DNA of 64,000 nt. Origin: Iris pallida. Its lineage: Eukaryota; Streptophyta; Magnoliopsida; Asparagales; Iridaceae. The position numbers and the translations under genes are program-made. The DNA is taken from assembly GCA_029216955.1 (NCBI GenBank), contig JANAVB010023996.1:17412142-17476141 (forward strand). Direction: 5' to 3'. Within the stretch, counting starts at the first letter, position 1, and each line of letters begins with the position of its first letter. Positions 9,872 to 22,672 of the stretch are shown one piece after another. Below the pieces are notes generated by a model, which made no database searches, was not told the DNA's origin, and saw only the letters and a list, made by a program, of their open reading frames with translations.

Positions 9872-12800
9872 TGTAACCCTACTTTCCCAATTTTTATGAA
9901 ATTTTAGAATATTTTAATATGTTGAAGAATAAAGTACATTTAAGTTTGTTTTTCTTATTTTAATTTCATGGTTATTATGTATGGATTAGTTTTAATTAAT
10001 TGTCATGGTAGTTGCAAATTCTTTAACAATTTTTGGGATAAATTGTAATTAAGCCAATTGTTATAGGGTTTGTTGCAAAATTCCTTCTTTTTCTAATTCT
10101 CTATTTAAAGCTACAGAGGAGGTGGTTGAGGGAGAATGAACTCTCATTCCTCAGTCGAGCACTCTTTCATCTCTCTGCTTTATTTTTTCTCTGCTCAAAT
10201 TTGAGGAGCTCCAAAATCCCTAACCCCTTCTTCCCCAAGATTGTCTCAAACCCTAACACTAATTTCTATGCTCATCCTATGGCAGAAGCTTTCCGATCGA
10301 TGAACGGCGGCTAGACGAGTACTTCTCGACTGTGGCACAATATCTTCTTCGTCCGCGGCGAGGCAAGCTTCTCCGACGTCTTCTCGTCTCCGACATATCA
10401 ATATTCCCTTCCATTCCCAACGGTGCTACTGACTTCTCGGCAACGACGATGCGAGGAGTTCCTCCGGCTATGGCCATGGCAGCCATCGTTCCAGCAGGCA
10501 TCTACGGCTAGCGGGCCGTCTTCTTTACCAGCAGTGAGGCGCGGGTCATCTCTTCCCTAACAACAACCGTCGTCGTCGACGACGACGATGGCGGCTCGGC
10601 AATCTTCTCCGACAAGCTCTCCGTGGATCAGCGTGTCGAAGCCATTGCACACGAAGCTTTGCATCAGATTCACACATCCTGATCTGTTCTTCTTCATCAG
10701 ACGATGTCCAAGTCCTTCCATGACGAGTAGTATCGGTTCCACACCTTCTTCTCCGGTGATCTTCGGCCCTCTCGGCGACGTCAACAATGCGGGAGCAGTC
10801 GCTAGCTCGGTGAGTTCTGTTTAATCGCTTCGTTCCTTCCATTACTCCTAGTTTCGATCGATCTACTCCTGATCGATCTAGAATTTCAATTGGAACCATA
10901 TTGATCGGCTGATCGAGTCAATGGTTGATGGATTTTGTCGATTCTTGATTTATTTTTCCATTGAAGAGAGTTAAATGGTCCTGTTCTTGATTTACTTCGA
11001 ATTAATGAGTTGATCATTCATTTTAAACCAGTTTTCTATTTCGAATATCAGGTGTTTACAATTTTGCCTCTGAGGAGTGTCGAGCAGATTTGGACTCATG
11101 GAGACGTGTCCGCCTCCTTAGAACGTGTCTTCATTCAGTTCGAGTCATTCCTTCAGGTACCTACTTACATCTGTATTATAGAATACTTCGTTGTTAGTCC
11201 TTGTATAAGTTGTGTTGAGCAGGTTAGGATCATAGGGGTGTATGTATAGCAGTGTGCTTGTGTCCTATGTGTGTCCAGAGTTTTTGTTCGTGTCCAGCCG
11301 TGTGCGTAGGTGATGGAGTAGCGGTGGACTGGAGAAGTTATACCAGGGTTGGGGTCGGCAAGTGATTACAGTTGTTTGAGTTGAACTTTCAATTCAATTA
11401 TGCAAACTGGACTTACGTATATATTTTGATAAGTTTGTATGTATTCTATTAAGTCTGGATGTGGGCTTGGGAGAGAATTCAATACTTGGCAAGAGCTTGG
11501 TCTGTGTGTTATTTTGAATATGTGTTATTGTTGGTACACAAGAGGTCGACTGCATAGGAGATTAAATTGTGGAGTCTCTGTACATATATAAGCTTGCTTA
11601 AGTTTTGGAGGTCTGTGTTGAGGATTAAGTTATGTGTGTGTTTGCTTATATTTCAAATAGAGTGACCGTTGGGTTGAACAGGGCCAAGGGGGAATGCCAT
11701 TCAAATTTCATGGTTGTTATGTTGAGTATAAGATCTGGTTGTGTGAAAAGTGTAGGTAGGTTATTGAGTTCATAAGTTATGTTCTTAAAATTCAAATTTT
11801 AATACTCGAACCTTTGGTTCTGTGTGATTGTAAGGTTTGTTGTATTTGATAAAGCTTTGAATTGAGTAGGGCGAATTTTGTAGCTTTGGCTTGATTCTTA
11901 TAGCTGTAGACTTAAGTAATGATGGGTTGTGTATAATTCCTGAGCTTGTACATTTATTAAAGTTAATATAGAATTGTATAGTTGCTACATTAATATTTCT
12001 GTTGGATTTATTGTGGAAGGAGACATGGGATGGGATCTCTAGTTAATATAATAAATTAGGGCAAAGTTTTCCTAAAAGATATTCTGTTGTTTCTTGCCAA
12101 CTATTAGAAGTATACCATGTAGAGGGAGGGTCAGTTAATATTAGCAAACAGTTGATTAGTTAGCAAATATTAATTATGAATATTTAGAAGCATAACCAAA
12201 TTGTACCTATTATCTGGAGGACATCCATATTTACTTCCTTTTTTTGATCACCCCAAGTAAGGTAAGTACATTCTATGGTTTATGTTCATTTACATTCATA
12301 TCCTGTGCTTTTCTTGTGACACATTATGATACAATATATCATGTACTCTTGTACTTTCATGTTCTTGTACTTATTTGTGGCCGGGGATGGGAAATACACT
12401 AGCTGTGTGACCAAACCCAGAGATTAGAAAATTCATGTTGATAGCTAAGGCCTCGCACCGTACACGCGGGCCCTAAGCCATACCCAGTTCATGTGCTTCC
12501 TGTACTTACCCCTAGCCGGTCACATATGCTAGTTGTATTTCAAATATTGTGCACATGTCATGTCTTGTACTTTATGTTCAGGATTTACTTCTTGTACTTT
12601 ATTTCCTGTACTTCCTATATTTACATTCCTGACTTTTATGTTCTTTTCCTGTAATTTATATTTCATGTTCTCCTGTACTCTTTTTCATATCATGATGTTC
12701 TTGTTTATTACCTAGAATTGTACTTTGCTCCACTCCTGACTGGATATGTTGCAGATGTACTTACAGGGTATCATTATACCTTATGGGCCAGAGTCCGGGA

Positions 12801-13108
12801 TCTTAACTGAGCAGGATGGAGCCATAACTTAGCTAGAGGTTTCAGGTTTAGATTGTTTTAGCTCTTCTTATAGATATTGTTTATTGTGAGTTCATAGTGT
12901 ATTTTCATTCTTGTTGTCTCTAGTACTTTTATGTTATTATGATTGGTGGATTATGGTGATCATTCTGGGACGGTTAGATGCTGTGATGTTTACTTTCATG
13001 TTATTTTTGGAGTTTTCCTTAGATGTTTACAGCTTACTACGTTGAGTCTTCCAACATAGGCTGGACGTGTCCGACTCGTATTCGATTATTCGGGAGCGGG
13101 TCGTGACA
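9872..13108 (+). repeat. 5' LTR of the gag-only element (3237 bp)
   Basis: The LTR is bounded by TGTAACCC and TCGTGACA. A TATA-like CTATTTAAAG lies near 10102. It is followed by a GC-richer tract (10120-10830) where short frames on both strands look like transcribed leader rather than genes. The zone 12300-12720 is full of TCTTGTACTTT-like words. It differs from the 3' LTR by scattered substitutions and by one block of about 72 bp missing near 10016. Confidence 0.9.
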
Positions 13109-13317
13109 TATTTTTAGTGGTGGCCCATGTAGGTCTGTCCTAATGGCACTTAGGCTATAGAGTGCTATTGGGGAACCTGTTAGACTAAGGAAACTCATCA
13201 CAACATAGGATTGCGGAAAAATGGTTATGGTTATTACTAAGTCTGGTTATACATATTATTTACTAGGTTTGCTTATTATCTAGAGTTAGGTCATTTTAAC
13301 AATTTTTTATTTTTCAG
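13109..13317 (+). other. Leader of the gag-only element
   Basis: The leader begins TATTTTTAGTGGTGGCCCAT. A very similar TGGTGGCCCACGCAGGTC follows the long LTR ending at 33317, so this is a conserved internal start and the TGG probably belongs to the primer-binding site. The leader ends in TTTTTTATTTTTCAG right before the gag ATG, which looks like a splice acceptor. Confidence 0.55.
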
Positions 13318-14229
13318 ATGGTTCAGACACGCAACATAGGAACTATCGATTCACGTGCACTTGACGCTTCTGAGCTTCCACCACCCCCTATCGCCTCTAC
13401 TATCACCATTAGTAGTACGCAGTTGATGGAGATGTTCCAGGAGTTCTTTGATGCCCAGAGGGAGCAAGCCGTTCTTTTTTAAGCCAAACTTGTAGATGCG
13501 CTTTCCGTGCCAGGAAGGACTTTTGATTTCTAGACTATCGAAACTTTGGACTCTTCCGACACCGAGCGCATTTCTTGCACCGAAGAGCAGATCGAGAACC
13601 TAGAGCCACCACTTCTGAAGATCATCCAAGTCTCTGAGGACCCGACTCCTCTGAAGGTTCAAGCCACCATCCAGGAGATTTTGAACGTAGCACAGACAAT
13701 AGGACAAGATAGAAAGCTGAAGGCCAAGAGTGACCTGAAGACTTATGGTGGAGTTAGCAACTACGCTATACCCACAAAGCGTCGCAACCCTCAGACGGCA
13801 TTTCTTCAGTCACATCATCAGCCGCAGATTCAGGCCCATCTTCCTTGTGTGTTCTGTAAGAGGACAAGATATCATATTGACAAGTGCCGCAAGAGGCTCG
13901 GACTCTGCCTATACTGCGGATCTTCTGTCTACCGAATGAAGGATTGCTAGTGGGTCGTGAACCGTAATGGTCGAGGAGCATCAGGATCTCAGCAGTCAGC
14001 ACACCAGCAGCCGTATATTCCTATCAGAGGCCCTGCGCTTCAGCCCCAACGGAAGATTCAGACTCAGATCCAGCCAGCGATCATTTGCAACTTCTGTCGT
14101 TGCTTAGGACACCACTACAACGAGTGCCGCAAGAGACTAGGGTTATGCTTGTTATGCGGATCACCTGTCCATCAAGTCAATGATTGCCCGGGGGCCGCTG
14201 ATCGTACTGCCCAAGGACGAGCACGATGA
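13318..14229 (+). pseudogene. gag with duplicated double zinc-knuckle, three in-frame stops
   Basis: One reading frame of 304 codons runs from ATG 13318 to TGA 14229, with stops only at 13480 (TAA), 13531 (TAG) and 13948 (TAG). Each is one C-to-T change from a Gln codon. The N-terminus is MVQTRN followed by a Pro-rich stretch. The middle is charged, and most of the usual capsid domain appears to be missing. The C-terminus has two related modules 240 bp apart. The one at 14086-14187 has two exact CX2CX4HX4C knuckles. The one at 13846-13950 has Tyr at the His position in both knuckles. Gag would package the element RNA. Confidence 0.8.
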
Positions 14230-14399
14230 GCACCCTGACTACCGCAAGGACCACTCTACGTTAGGACAGTTGAAGACGTTGAAGAGATTCCAGTCCCAAA
14301 GGAATACTGAAGATCGAAGATTTTTCTGCATGATTGGGGAAGGCCGTGGATCGTGATCCACAATTAAATTTCCTTGGATTTTTCTCTTAACACCTAAAA

Positions 14400-15260
14400 C
14401 TATCTTGCTTTCTATTCAAGATTGTTAGATTGTGTTTTCTATTCTGAAACCTTGGTTGATATTCGAAATGTACCTTGAGAGATTGTTCCTATTCTAAAAT
14501 CTTGTTCGTAACTCTACTTTTATTCGAGATTTTTCTGTTCGATAACTTGTTTCATATTCACAATGTTGGTTCCTTGTTCAAAATTTGTTCTATTCGAAAT
14601 TTTGTTCTCTATTTAGAACTTATTACAATTCGTAATTTTGTTTACTACTCGAAGTTTAGTTTTCTATTCGGGGACTTTGTTGGAATTTGGTTTTCTACTC
14701 GTGACTTTGATTCTTATTCGAGATTTTGAGATTCTGTTTCTTATTTCGAGACTTGCTTTTGTTCGTAATTTTTGTTTCTATGCGAGACTTGTCTCTTATT
14801 CGAGATTTCGTTCCTATCCAAGACTTTGTTTGAAGATTCAGTTTACTACTCACGACTTGTTTGAAATTTGGTTGAGACCTTGTCCCCTATCCGAAACCTT
14901 GCTTTCTATTTCGTGATTTTGTTTCCTATTCGTGACTTCGTTGATAGTTGATTTTTGAAACTTTGTTTCCAATTTTGGATTTCGTTTCCATTCGAGATTT
15001 TGTTCGAGACTTTATTTCCTATTCAAGATTTGTTAGACTTTGTTCCAATACGAGATTTTGCTTCTTATTTCGAGACTTGGTTTTCTATTTGATACTTGCC
15101 TTCTATTCACCATTCAAGATTTTGCTACCTATTCGGGATAGTCTCTATATGAATTTTTGTTTGCCAGTCGAGAGTTATTTCAAGATTCCGTTCACCTTGT
15201 TTCCTGTTCGATTAAATCTCCTTGTTTGTTTCATTAGAACTAATACCCATTGTTCGACCT
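14400..15260 (+). repeat. Degenerate tandem array of a ~20-25-bp unit
   Basis: Words such as TATTCGAGATTTTG, CTATTCGTGACTT and TATTCGAGACTTG recur tens of times with drift in length and sequence, giving TTCG every 20-30 bases. The apparent small frames here (14475-15301) are repeat translations, not genes. Confidence 0.75.
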
Positions 15261-16652
15261 TTGTTGTTTCTTGGTATCTAGTGAAACTCCTTGTTTTCTA
15301 AAGATAGATAACATCATTTTCTATCATGATTTAGAACTCATTTTGAATTCTTTGAAATCTTTTATAATTTCTATGGATAAAGTTGAGAGACTATTCGATG
15401 ACCTACTAGGGCATTGCAGTTATGCGTTGTAGCCATTGCCTGGATTACGAAGATTGAGGGTTTACTGTAGCCAGCAGCACACTGGCGAGACATGAACTCT
15501 AAGTTGAAGTAATTTCAGACATTCATAGGTTTTCGGGTATTATTGAGACTTTGTCCTAAATTCTTCATATATTGATCTCTTTGGTTGCTTCGTTGATAAT
15601 TGTTGGAAAATGGATAAAGTTGATAGAATATTCGGTAACATATTGTTATTTGAGTTACGGAGCCGAAAGTCCATTGCAATCAGATATATACTCGCGGGGC
15701 AGGGATTCTAAGTTAAGTGATTTTAAATATCTATATGTTCTCGGATACCATAGAGACTAAATCCACTTTTCATATGATTATTGATTTTTCGTGAATCACA
15801 AATCCTTGCACTTTAACCTTGATTTGATACTAATACCTTCTGGGTAGTTTCCTTACGTCTTCATAATCAACCCTTGCAAACTTTCTCTTCTTGCATTTTA
15901 TCGTTTAATCATTTGATATTTTTCTCAATATATAAATCTTGCTAGATTTGATTCCGTCCACCAAATTTTTCTATCACTTGTATTATCATGTTTTGTCTAA
16001 ACCATGATCTTTCTATCTTGTTCTAGTTCAGTTGTGTTAAACTTTTGAAATTGATCATGCTTAGAAGATCGTGCCTTCATGGTTTTGCTCCTCTAAGTCG
16101 TAATTGAAACTTCATCCCATCTCGTGCCTATTGGATTCTTGATCATTGTTAGATCGTGTTATTTCAATTTTCTGCCTGAAATTATCGTGCTTGTCTTAAT
16201 TGAACTTTGTCTCACTTCGTGGCTGACTCATTTTGATCAATATTGATCATGCCAATTTACCTGCTTATTTTGTCATACTAAGTCATACTAAGTCTTTCCA
16301 AGTCCTACCTCTAATCATATCTAGATAATCCTAATCGTGTCTATATTTTATATTGATTATACTCGGTACCTATTGATAATACTTGAGTGAAATTCTGTTG
16401 ATTAGGGCTAAAGTAGTTTTGATAGAGACCATTTTCTATTCCATCGTGCCTCAACTCTTGTTTGGATCATGAAAAATAAGCACGGACAAACAAATTACTC
16501 TTCCACTTATGACTTGATTCGGCTTATTTCATGTCTGTACTTAATTGTTTTTTTTTCAAATTTTGTCTTAATTGAAATTATGTCTTAATCATGTCTGTAG
16601 TACCATATGAATTTCGAGGACAAAATTTTCGGGGGGGGGGGGGGAGGAGATT
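15261..16652 (+). other. Non-coding interior and polypurine tract of the gag-only element
   Basis: No frame is supported. The tract is T-rich with recurring TCGTG and GATCATG words, perhaps a further decayed repeat. It ends in a run of fourteen G (16631-16644) followed by AGGAGATT, the polypurine tract just before the 3' LTR at 16653. Confidence 0.65.
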
Positions 16653-19600
16653 TGTAACCCTACTTTTCCAATTTTTATGAAATTTTAGAATATTTTAATA
16701 TGTTGAAGAATAAAGTACATTTAAGTTTGTCTTTGTTATTTTAATTTCGTGGTTATTATGTATGGATTAGTTTTAATTAATTGTCATGGTAGTTAAATAC
16801 AAATTAGGAAATAACCAACCTAGAGTGGTCCCCAAGAATTTTTTAACAACCTCTCAACTAACCGTAACAAATTCTTTAACAAAGTTTTGGGATAAATTGC
16901 AATTAAGCCAATTGTTATAGGGTTGTTGTAAAATTCCTTCTTTTTCTAATTCTCTATCTAAAGCTACAGAGGAGGAGGATGAGAGAGAATGAACTCTCAT
17001 TCCTCAGTCGAGCACTCTTCATCTCTCTGCTTCATTTTTTCTCTGCTCAAATTTGAGGAGCTCCTAAATCCCTAACCCCTTCTTCCCCAAGATTGTCTTA
17101 AACCCTAACCCTAATTTCTAAGCTCATCCCATGGCGAAAGCTTTCCAATCGATGAACGACGGCTAGACGAGTACTTCTCGACTGTGGCACAACATCTTCT
17201 TCGTTCGCGGCGAGGCGAGCTTCTCCGATGGTCTACGTCTCCAACATATCAATATTCCCTTCCATTCCTAGCGGTGCTACTGACTTCTCGACAATGACGA
17301 TGCGAGGAGTTCCTCCGGCTATGGCCATGGTAGCCATCGTTCCAGCATGCATCTACGGCTAGCGGGCCGTCTTCTTCACCAGCAGTGAGGCGCGGGTCGT
17401 CTCTTCCCTGACAACAACCGTCGTCCCCGACGACGATGACAACGGCTCGGCTATCTTCTCCGACGACCTCTCCGATGGATCAACGTGTCGAAGCTGGTGC
17501 ACACGAAGCTTTGCATCAGATTCACATATCCCGATTTGTTCTTCTTCATCAGATGATGTCCAAGTCCTCCTACGGCGAGCAGTGACGGTTCCACACCTCC
17601 TTCTCCGGTGATCTTCGGCCCTTTCGGCGACGTCAACGATGCGGGAGCAGTCGCTAGCTCGGTGAGTTCTGTTTAATCACTTCATTCCTCCCATTACTCA
17701 TAGTTTCGATCGATCTGCTCCTGTTCGATCTGGAATTTCAATTGGAACCATATTGATCAGCTGATCGAGTCAATAGTTGTTGGATTTTGTCGATTCTTGA
17801 TTTATTTTTCCATTGAAGAGAGTTGAATGGTCATGTTCTTGATTTACTTCGAATTAATGAGTTGATCATTCATTTTAAACTAATTTTCTATTTCGAACAT
17901 CAGGTGCTTGCAATTTTGCCTCTGAGGAGGTGTCGAGCAGATTTGGACTCGTGGAGACGTGTCCGCCTCCTTGGAACCTGTCTTCATTCAGTTCGAGTCC
18001 TTCCTTCAGGTACTTACTTACATCTGTATTATAGAATACTTCGTTGCTAGTCCTTGAATAAGTTGTTTTGAGCAGGTTAGGATCATAGGGGTGTATGTGT
18101 AGCAGTGTGCTCGTGTCATTTGTGTGTGTCCAGAGTTTTTGTTCATGTCCAGCCGTGTACGAGTCCGGGGGTGATGGAGTAGAGGTGGACTGGAGAAGTT
18201 ATACCAGGGTTGGGGTCGGCAAGTGGTTACCGTTGTTTGGGTTGAACTTTCAATTCAATTATGCAAACTGGACTTGTGTATATATTTTGATAAGTTTGTA
18301 TGTATTCTGTTAAGTCTGGGTGGGCTTGGGAGTGAATTCAATACTTGGCAAGAGCTTGGGCTGTGTGCTATTTTGAATACATGTGATGGTTGGTACACAA
18401 GAGGTCGACTGTATATGAGATTCAATTGTGGAGACTCTGTACATATATAAGCTTGCTTAAGTTTTGGAGGTCTGTGGTGAGGATCAAGTTATGTGTGTGT
18501 TTGCTTATATTTCAAAAAGAGTGACCGTTGGGTTAAACAGAGCCAAGGAGGGAATGCCATTCAAAATTCATGGTTGTTATGTTGAGTATAAGCTCTGCTT
18601 GTGTGAAAATTGTAGGTAGGTTATTGTGTTTATTAGTTAGATTCTTAAAATTCAAATTTTAATACTCGAACCTTTGGTTCTGTGTGATTGCAAGGTTTGT
18701 TGTATTTGATAAAGCTTTGAATTGAGTAGGGCAGATTTTGTAGCTTTGGCTTGATCCTTATAGCTGAAGACTTAAGTAATGATGGGTTGTGTATAATTCC
18801 TGAGCTTGTACATTTATAGTTAATGTAGAATTGTATAGTTGCTACATTAATATTTCTGTTGGATGTTATTGTGGAAGGAGACTTGGGATAGGATCTCTAG
18901 TTAATATAATAAATTAGGGGAAAGTTTTCCTAAAAGATATTTTGTTGTTTCATGCCAACTATTAGAAGTGTACCATGTAGAGGGAGGGTCAGTTAAGATT
19001 ATCAAACAGTAGATTAGTTAGCAAATATTAATTGTGAATATTTAGAAGCATAACCAAATTGTACCTATTATCAGGAGGACATCCAGATTTACTTCCTTTT
19101 TTGATCACCCCAAGTAAGGCAAGTACATTCTATGGTTTATGTTCATTTATATTCATATAATGTGCTTTTCTTGTGACACATTGTGACACGGTATATCATG
19201 TACTCTTGTACTTTTATTTCTTGTACTTATTTGTGGTCGGGGAGGGGAAATACACTAGCTATGTGACCAAACTCAGAGATCAAAAAATTCATGTTGATAG
19301 CTTAGGCCTCGCACCGTGCACGCGGGCCCTAAGCCGTACCCAGTTCATGTGCTTCCTGTACTTACCCTTAGCCGGTCACATATGCTAGTTGTATTTCAAA
19401 TATTGTGCACATATCATGTCTTGTACTTCAGGTTCAGGATTTACTTCTTGTACTTTATTTCCTCTACTTCTTATATTACATTCCTGTACTTTCATGTTCT
19501 TTTCATGTACTTTATATTTAATGTTCTCCTGTACTCTTTTTCATATCATGATATTCTTGTTCATTACCTAGAATTGTACTTTGCTTCGCTCTTGACTGGA

Positions 19601-19961
19601 TATGTTGCAGGTATACTTACAGGGTATCATTATACCTTATGGGCCAGAGCCCGGGATCTTAACTGAGCAGGATGAAGCCATGACTTAGCTAGAGGTTTCA
19701 GGTTTAGATTGTTTTAGCTCTTCTTATAGATATTGTTTATTGTGAGTTCATAGCATATTTTCATTCTTGTTGTCTTTAGTACTTTTATGTTATTATGATT
19801 GGTGGATTATGGCGATCATTCTGGGACATTTAGATGCTGTGATGTTTACTTTCATATTATTCTTGGAGTTTTTCTTAGTTTACAGCTCACTGCGTTGAGT
19901 CTTCCAACATAGGCTGGGCATGTCCGACTCGTGTCCGATTATTCGGAAGTGGGTCGTGACA
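16653..19961 (+). repeat. 3' LTR of the gag-only element (3309 bp)
   Basis: This aligns along its length with 9872-13108. It holds about 72 extra bases near 16795-16866 (starting AAATACAAATTAGG) that the 5' LTR lacks. The ends of the block share AATT(C/T)TTTAACAA, so the difference may be a deletion between short repeats. It ends GGGTCGTGACA and is followed by CCAGG. Confidence 0.9.
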
Positions 19962-20932
19962 CCAGGTTGTAATCTCAAGGCCGCTTGAGAAGCGATCGAT
20001 GTAGGTATGAAATGACTCCTTTTTTGAGCAGTATCCAAGATGGAGGACATTGTCATATCCATTTCTCCTTCATAAAATCGAGAAAGGAAAAAATGCTTGA
20101 GGGCTTCGAAGGAGGAGATGGAATTGTCATGGAGGCTACATAATCATTCGTAAGCCACCCCGTATAATGCTCCAACTAACATGTTCTTAAGCAAGGTGTC
20201 ATCTCACGATGGGTGTCCTTTCATAGACGCAAAATATGTCAGATATCGAAGGAGGGAATCTTTTTCGTCGAACGGGGTCAAGGACTGTGGTTTGTATTTA
20301 GGAGGATAAACCACATTATTCCTCTCGGGAGTACGACTGTCGAGTCCTGAGATTTTAGAGCGCTTCTTGCCTGTCCTTGGCGTCGACACGGGCTCGCAGC
20401 TCCCTAGGAGCTTCATGTATATCCTCTGTTACTAGAGAGATAGATGACCGTGGTAGAGTATGATTGTCGGTCATGAAAGGAACCATAGAGGGTGTGTTAG
20501 AATCCCAATTAGTTCCTGGGTCATGACTGTTAGGCCCTTCGTGGCTGTTGATTCAAGTTGGCTTGGATTTTCAGGCCTACTTGAGTTAGAGCCTACATAG
20601 AGGGACTCAAAGTTTGAAACCCTGCCTCGGAGCATCAATGCATTGGAGACTAGTGTTTGACGCTTCACCGTTATCCCCATTATTACCCCTGTTATCTCTA
20701 CTAACATTATATGGGTGGAAGTAGACTGAGTGATACACCTCTCACTTTCTATCTCCGATCCATAAGGTTCGTTGTCTTGAGAAAGATGGGCATATAGGCA
20801 TCGTCCTCGGAATTTCGTGGACGGCTACCCCTAGCCCCCATATATGACATTAACCTGTTGGGTACCCCCAGATACTTCAGCATCGGTTCCTTGAGAGTCG
20901 TTGTCCCCTTTAAATGACAAGTTGTTATGGAG
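19962..20932 (-). pseudogene. Tat-like Ty3 gag, N-terminal half (minus strand)
   Basis: On the minus strand the frame reads LTPFDEKDSLLRYLTYFASM, then DDTLLKNMLVGALYGVAYE, then FEALKHFFLSRFYEGE. This is the capsid pattern of Ty3 gag (retrotransposon gag family). Two Trp codons expected in that pattern (after HPS and after AYE) read TGA, consistent with G-to-A change. The half ends at 19967 in LRLQPG and resumes at 9871. Upstream it is cut by an LTR at 20933. Confidence 0.8.
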
Positions 20933-22672
20933 TGTCACGACCCGCACCCGCTTTACGGATACGAGTCTGTGTCCAAGTCCAACCTACGCCGCTGTATAGG
21001 CGGTAGATCGTGTCTATAAACTCATGGTCACAAAGGTCTAGAATAATCAAGGTAATCTATATCTCATCCATAGAAGTAAACATACAACCAACTCCAATAT
21101 GTAACAAATAAATACTGAGAACTGAATACTAGAGAGTAATATAAAATGAAGTTTCTAGTTATCAAGAATTCAAGTCATGTCCGCTGGATTCAAATCCACA
21201 ACCAGTATACAGATGTAAAGTAAAGACATGGAATGAAATAACTGAGTCCAAACTATGCTAAACATCAAATCAGCTGCGGTGGTACCGTGAAACATCTCTA
21301 CCCCTGCTAGTCTGCACCTGGGTCAACCTCGGCTAAACCTGAATAGATCATCAGGTCCACAGAGACTAGCAAGATACATAAAACATGCCTAATATTATGA
21401 CAGTAAATAACATGTATAGGAGATAAGAACAATGTAAGAAACATCTAAGAAGTGACATATCATATGGAAATGTAATACTAGACTTGGCTAACAATCAATC
21501 GAATAACTTCTATAGATTATAGTGCAATACAAGATACTCCCAATCTATAGTATGTCTAAATTGTAGTACAATACAAGATACTCCCAATCGAGCCTAATAT
21601 CAATCTCCTCTTCTAAAGGAATACAAGATCTGGTCAAGTCAATCAAGTTATGGCAACATAGTACGGGACAATAACAATCTTGAAAAATGTACAAGAACAA
21701 GCAATAATGGAAAACAAGAACAATTCTATATGTACGAATAACAAGGAAACGAGTAAAGCAGAAGATGATAAACCAGGTATAATATGAAAAAAATAACATA
21801 GAAAAGGAAACATGTAAATACTCCATAAGTTCGGCAAGGTATACTTGCCTGTGGTCCTGAGCTGCTGGCATGGGTCATGTGCTGAGTCAAGGTCTCCAAA
21901 CCTGTATTGTGAATTAACTTCTAATCAATGCATGAATTAACCAAAATAAATCTATCTTTATTCATTGCTAATTACCCTTAGGTTTTTAGCTTTTTTCTAA
22001 TGTTTGGGATGTATCTACTTACAATCTTCTTAGAACATAATCTTAACTAATCAATATTTGGTCTCTGTAGATGAGGGTTTGATAAATTCCTATCTAGGTT
22101 ACTAATGTGTAATAGTACCTATCCCTACAACTCTTAAACCCCATACCCTAGCCACTTCACCATCTAATCCCATGCAACCCCAACTGTTGTAGGAATTTTA
22201 TGTACGATGCAGCAGTACTTATAGACTGCATATAAGTCCTTTTTCAACTTGTAATCTATACTTAAATCTTATTGGTCCCAAATTTCCTAGGGCATGTCTT
22301 TCCTTTTTCTACCTCTGCTATGGTTTCTTACTGGCTGGTGCAACAAGTCTCCTTTTAGTTTATTAAGTACAGGAAATTGATAAAGGAATGAAGCAAATCA
22401 AGTGTTTGTAGATAAGTAGATCTCATGGATCTAAAGGCAAGTGGATCCTAATGTGAATTATCAGTTTATAGTCCAACCACTACATGATAGCAAATGTACC
22501 TATGCTTCTAAGCTGCAGTTGAAGAGTACCTACCTTTTCTAATGTTGCTACCTTACTGTACTGTTACTGGGCTACATTACCTATCTACAACATACCCTTA
22601 TCTTTGTTTAGTCATAAGAAAGAAGATACTTTAGGACTCCTAGCTTGCAGATCAGGTAGCAGAGTTACCTAC
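20933..22672 (-). repeat. 3' half of a minus-strand long LTR
   Basis: The plus strand starts TGTCACGACCCGCACCCG, the reverse complement of the GGGTCGTGACA end shared by the other long LTRs here. Reading on the minus strand, the CTCAGGACCACAGGCAAGTA block (around 21850) matches similar blocks near 32008 and 57672 in plus-strand LTRs. The first half of this LTR is not contiguous; it may be the segment 24843-27012. No target duplication could be paired for the 20933 end (left flank TGGAG). Confidence 0.65.

Larger units (their letters stand above)
9872..19961 (+). mobile_element. Gag-only LTR retrotransposon (TR-GAG / LARD-like) with 3.2-3.3-kb LTRs
   Basis: The element begins TGTAACCC and ends GGGTCGTGACA. 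CCAGG occurs on both sides (9867-9871 and 19962-19966), a clean 5-bp target duplication. It sits inside a minus-strand Tat-like gag whose frame closes perfectly when it is removed. Between the LTRs only 3.5 kb remain: a leader, one gag frame, a degenerate repeat tract and a polypurine tract, with no trace of protease, RT or integrase. It must have depended on proteins from another element. The LTR ends and the gag start MVQTRN suggest Tekay/Del chromovirus ancestry, which is inference. Confidence 0.9.

Noticed and set aside
10546..10899. Arg-rich minus-strand frame
   Set aside because: Inside the 5' LTR of the gag-only element. The equivalent region of the 3' LTR (17400-17650) has the frame broken.
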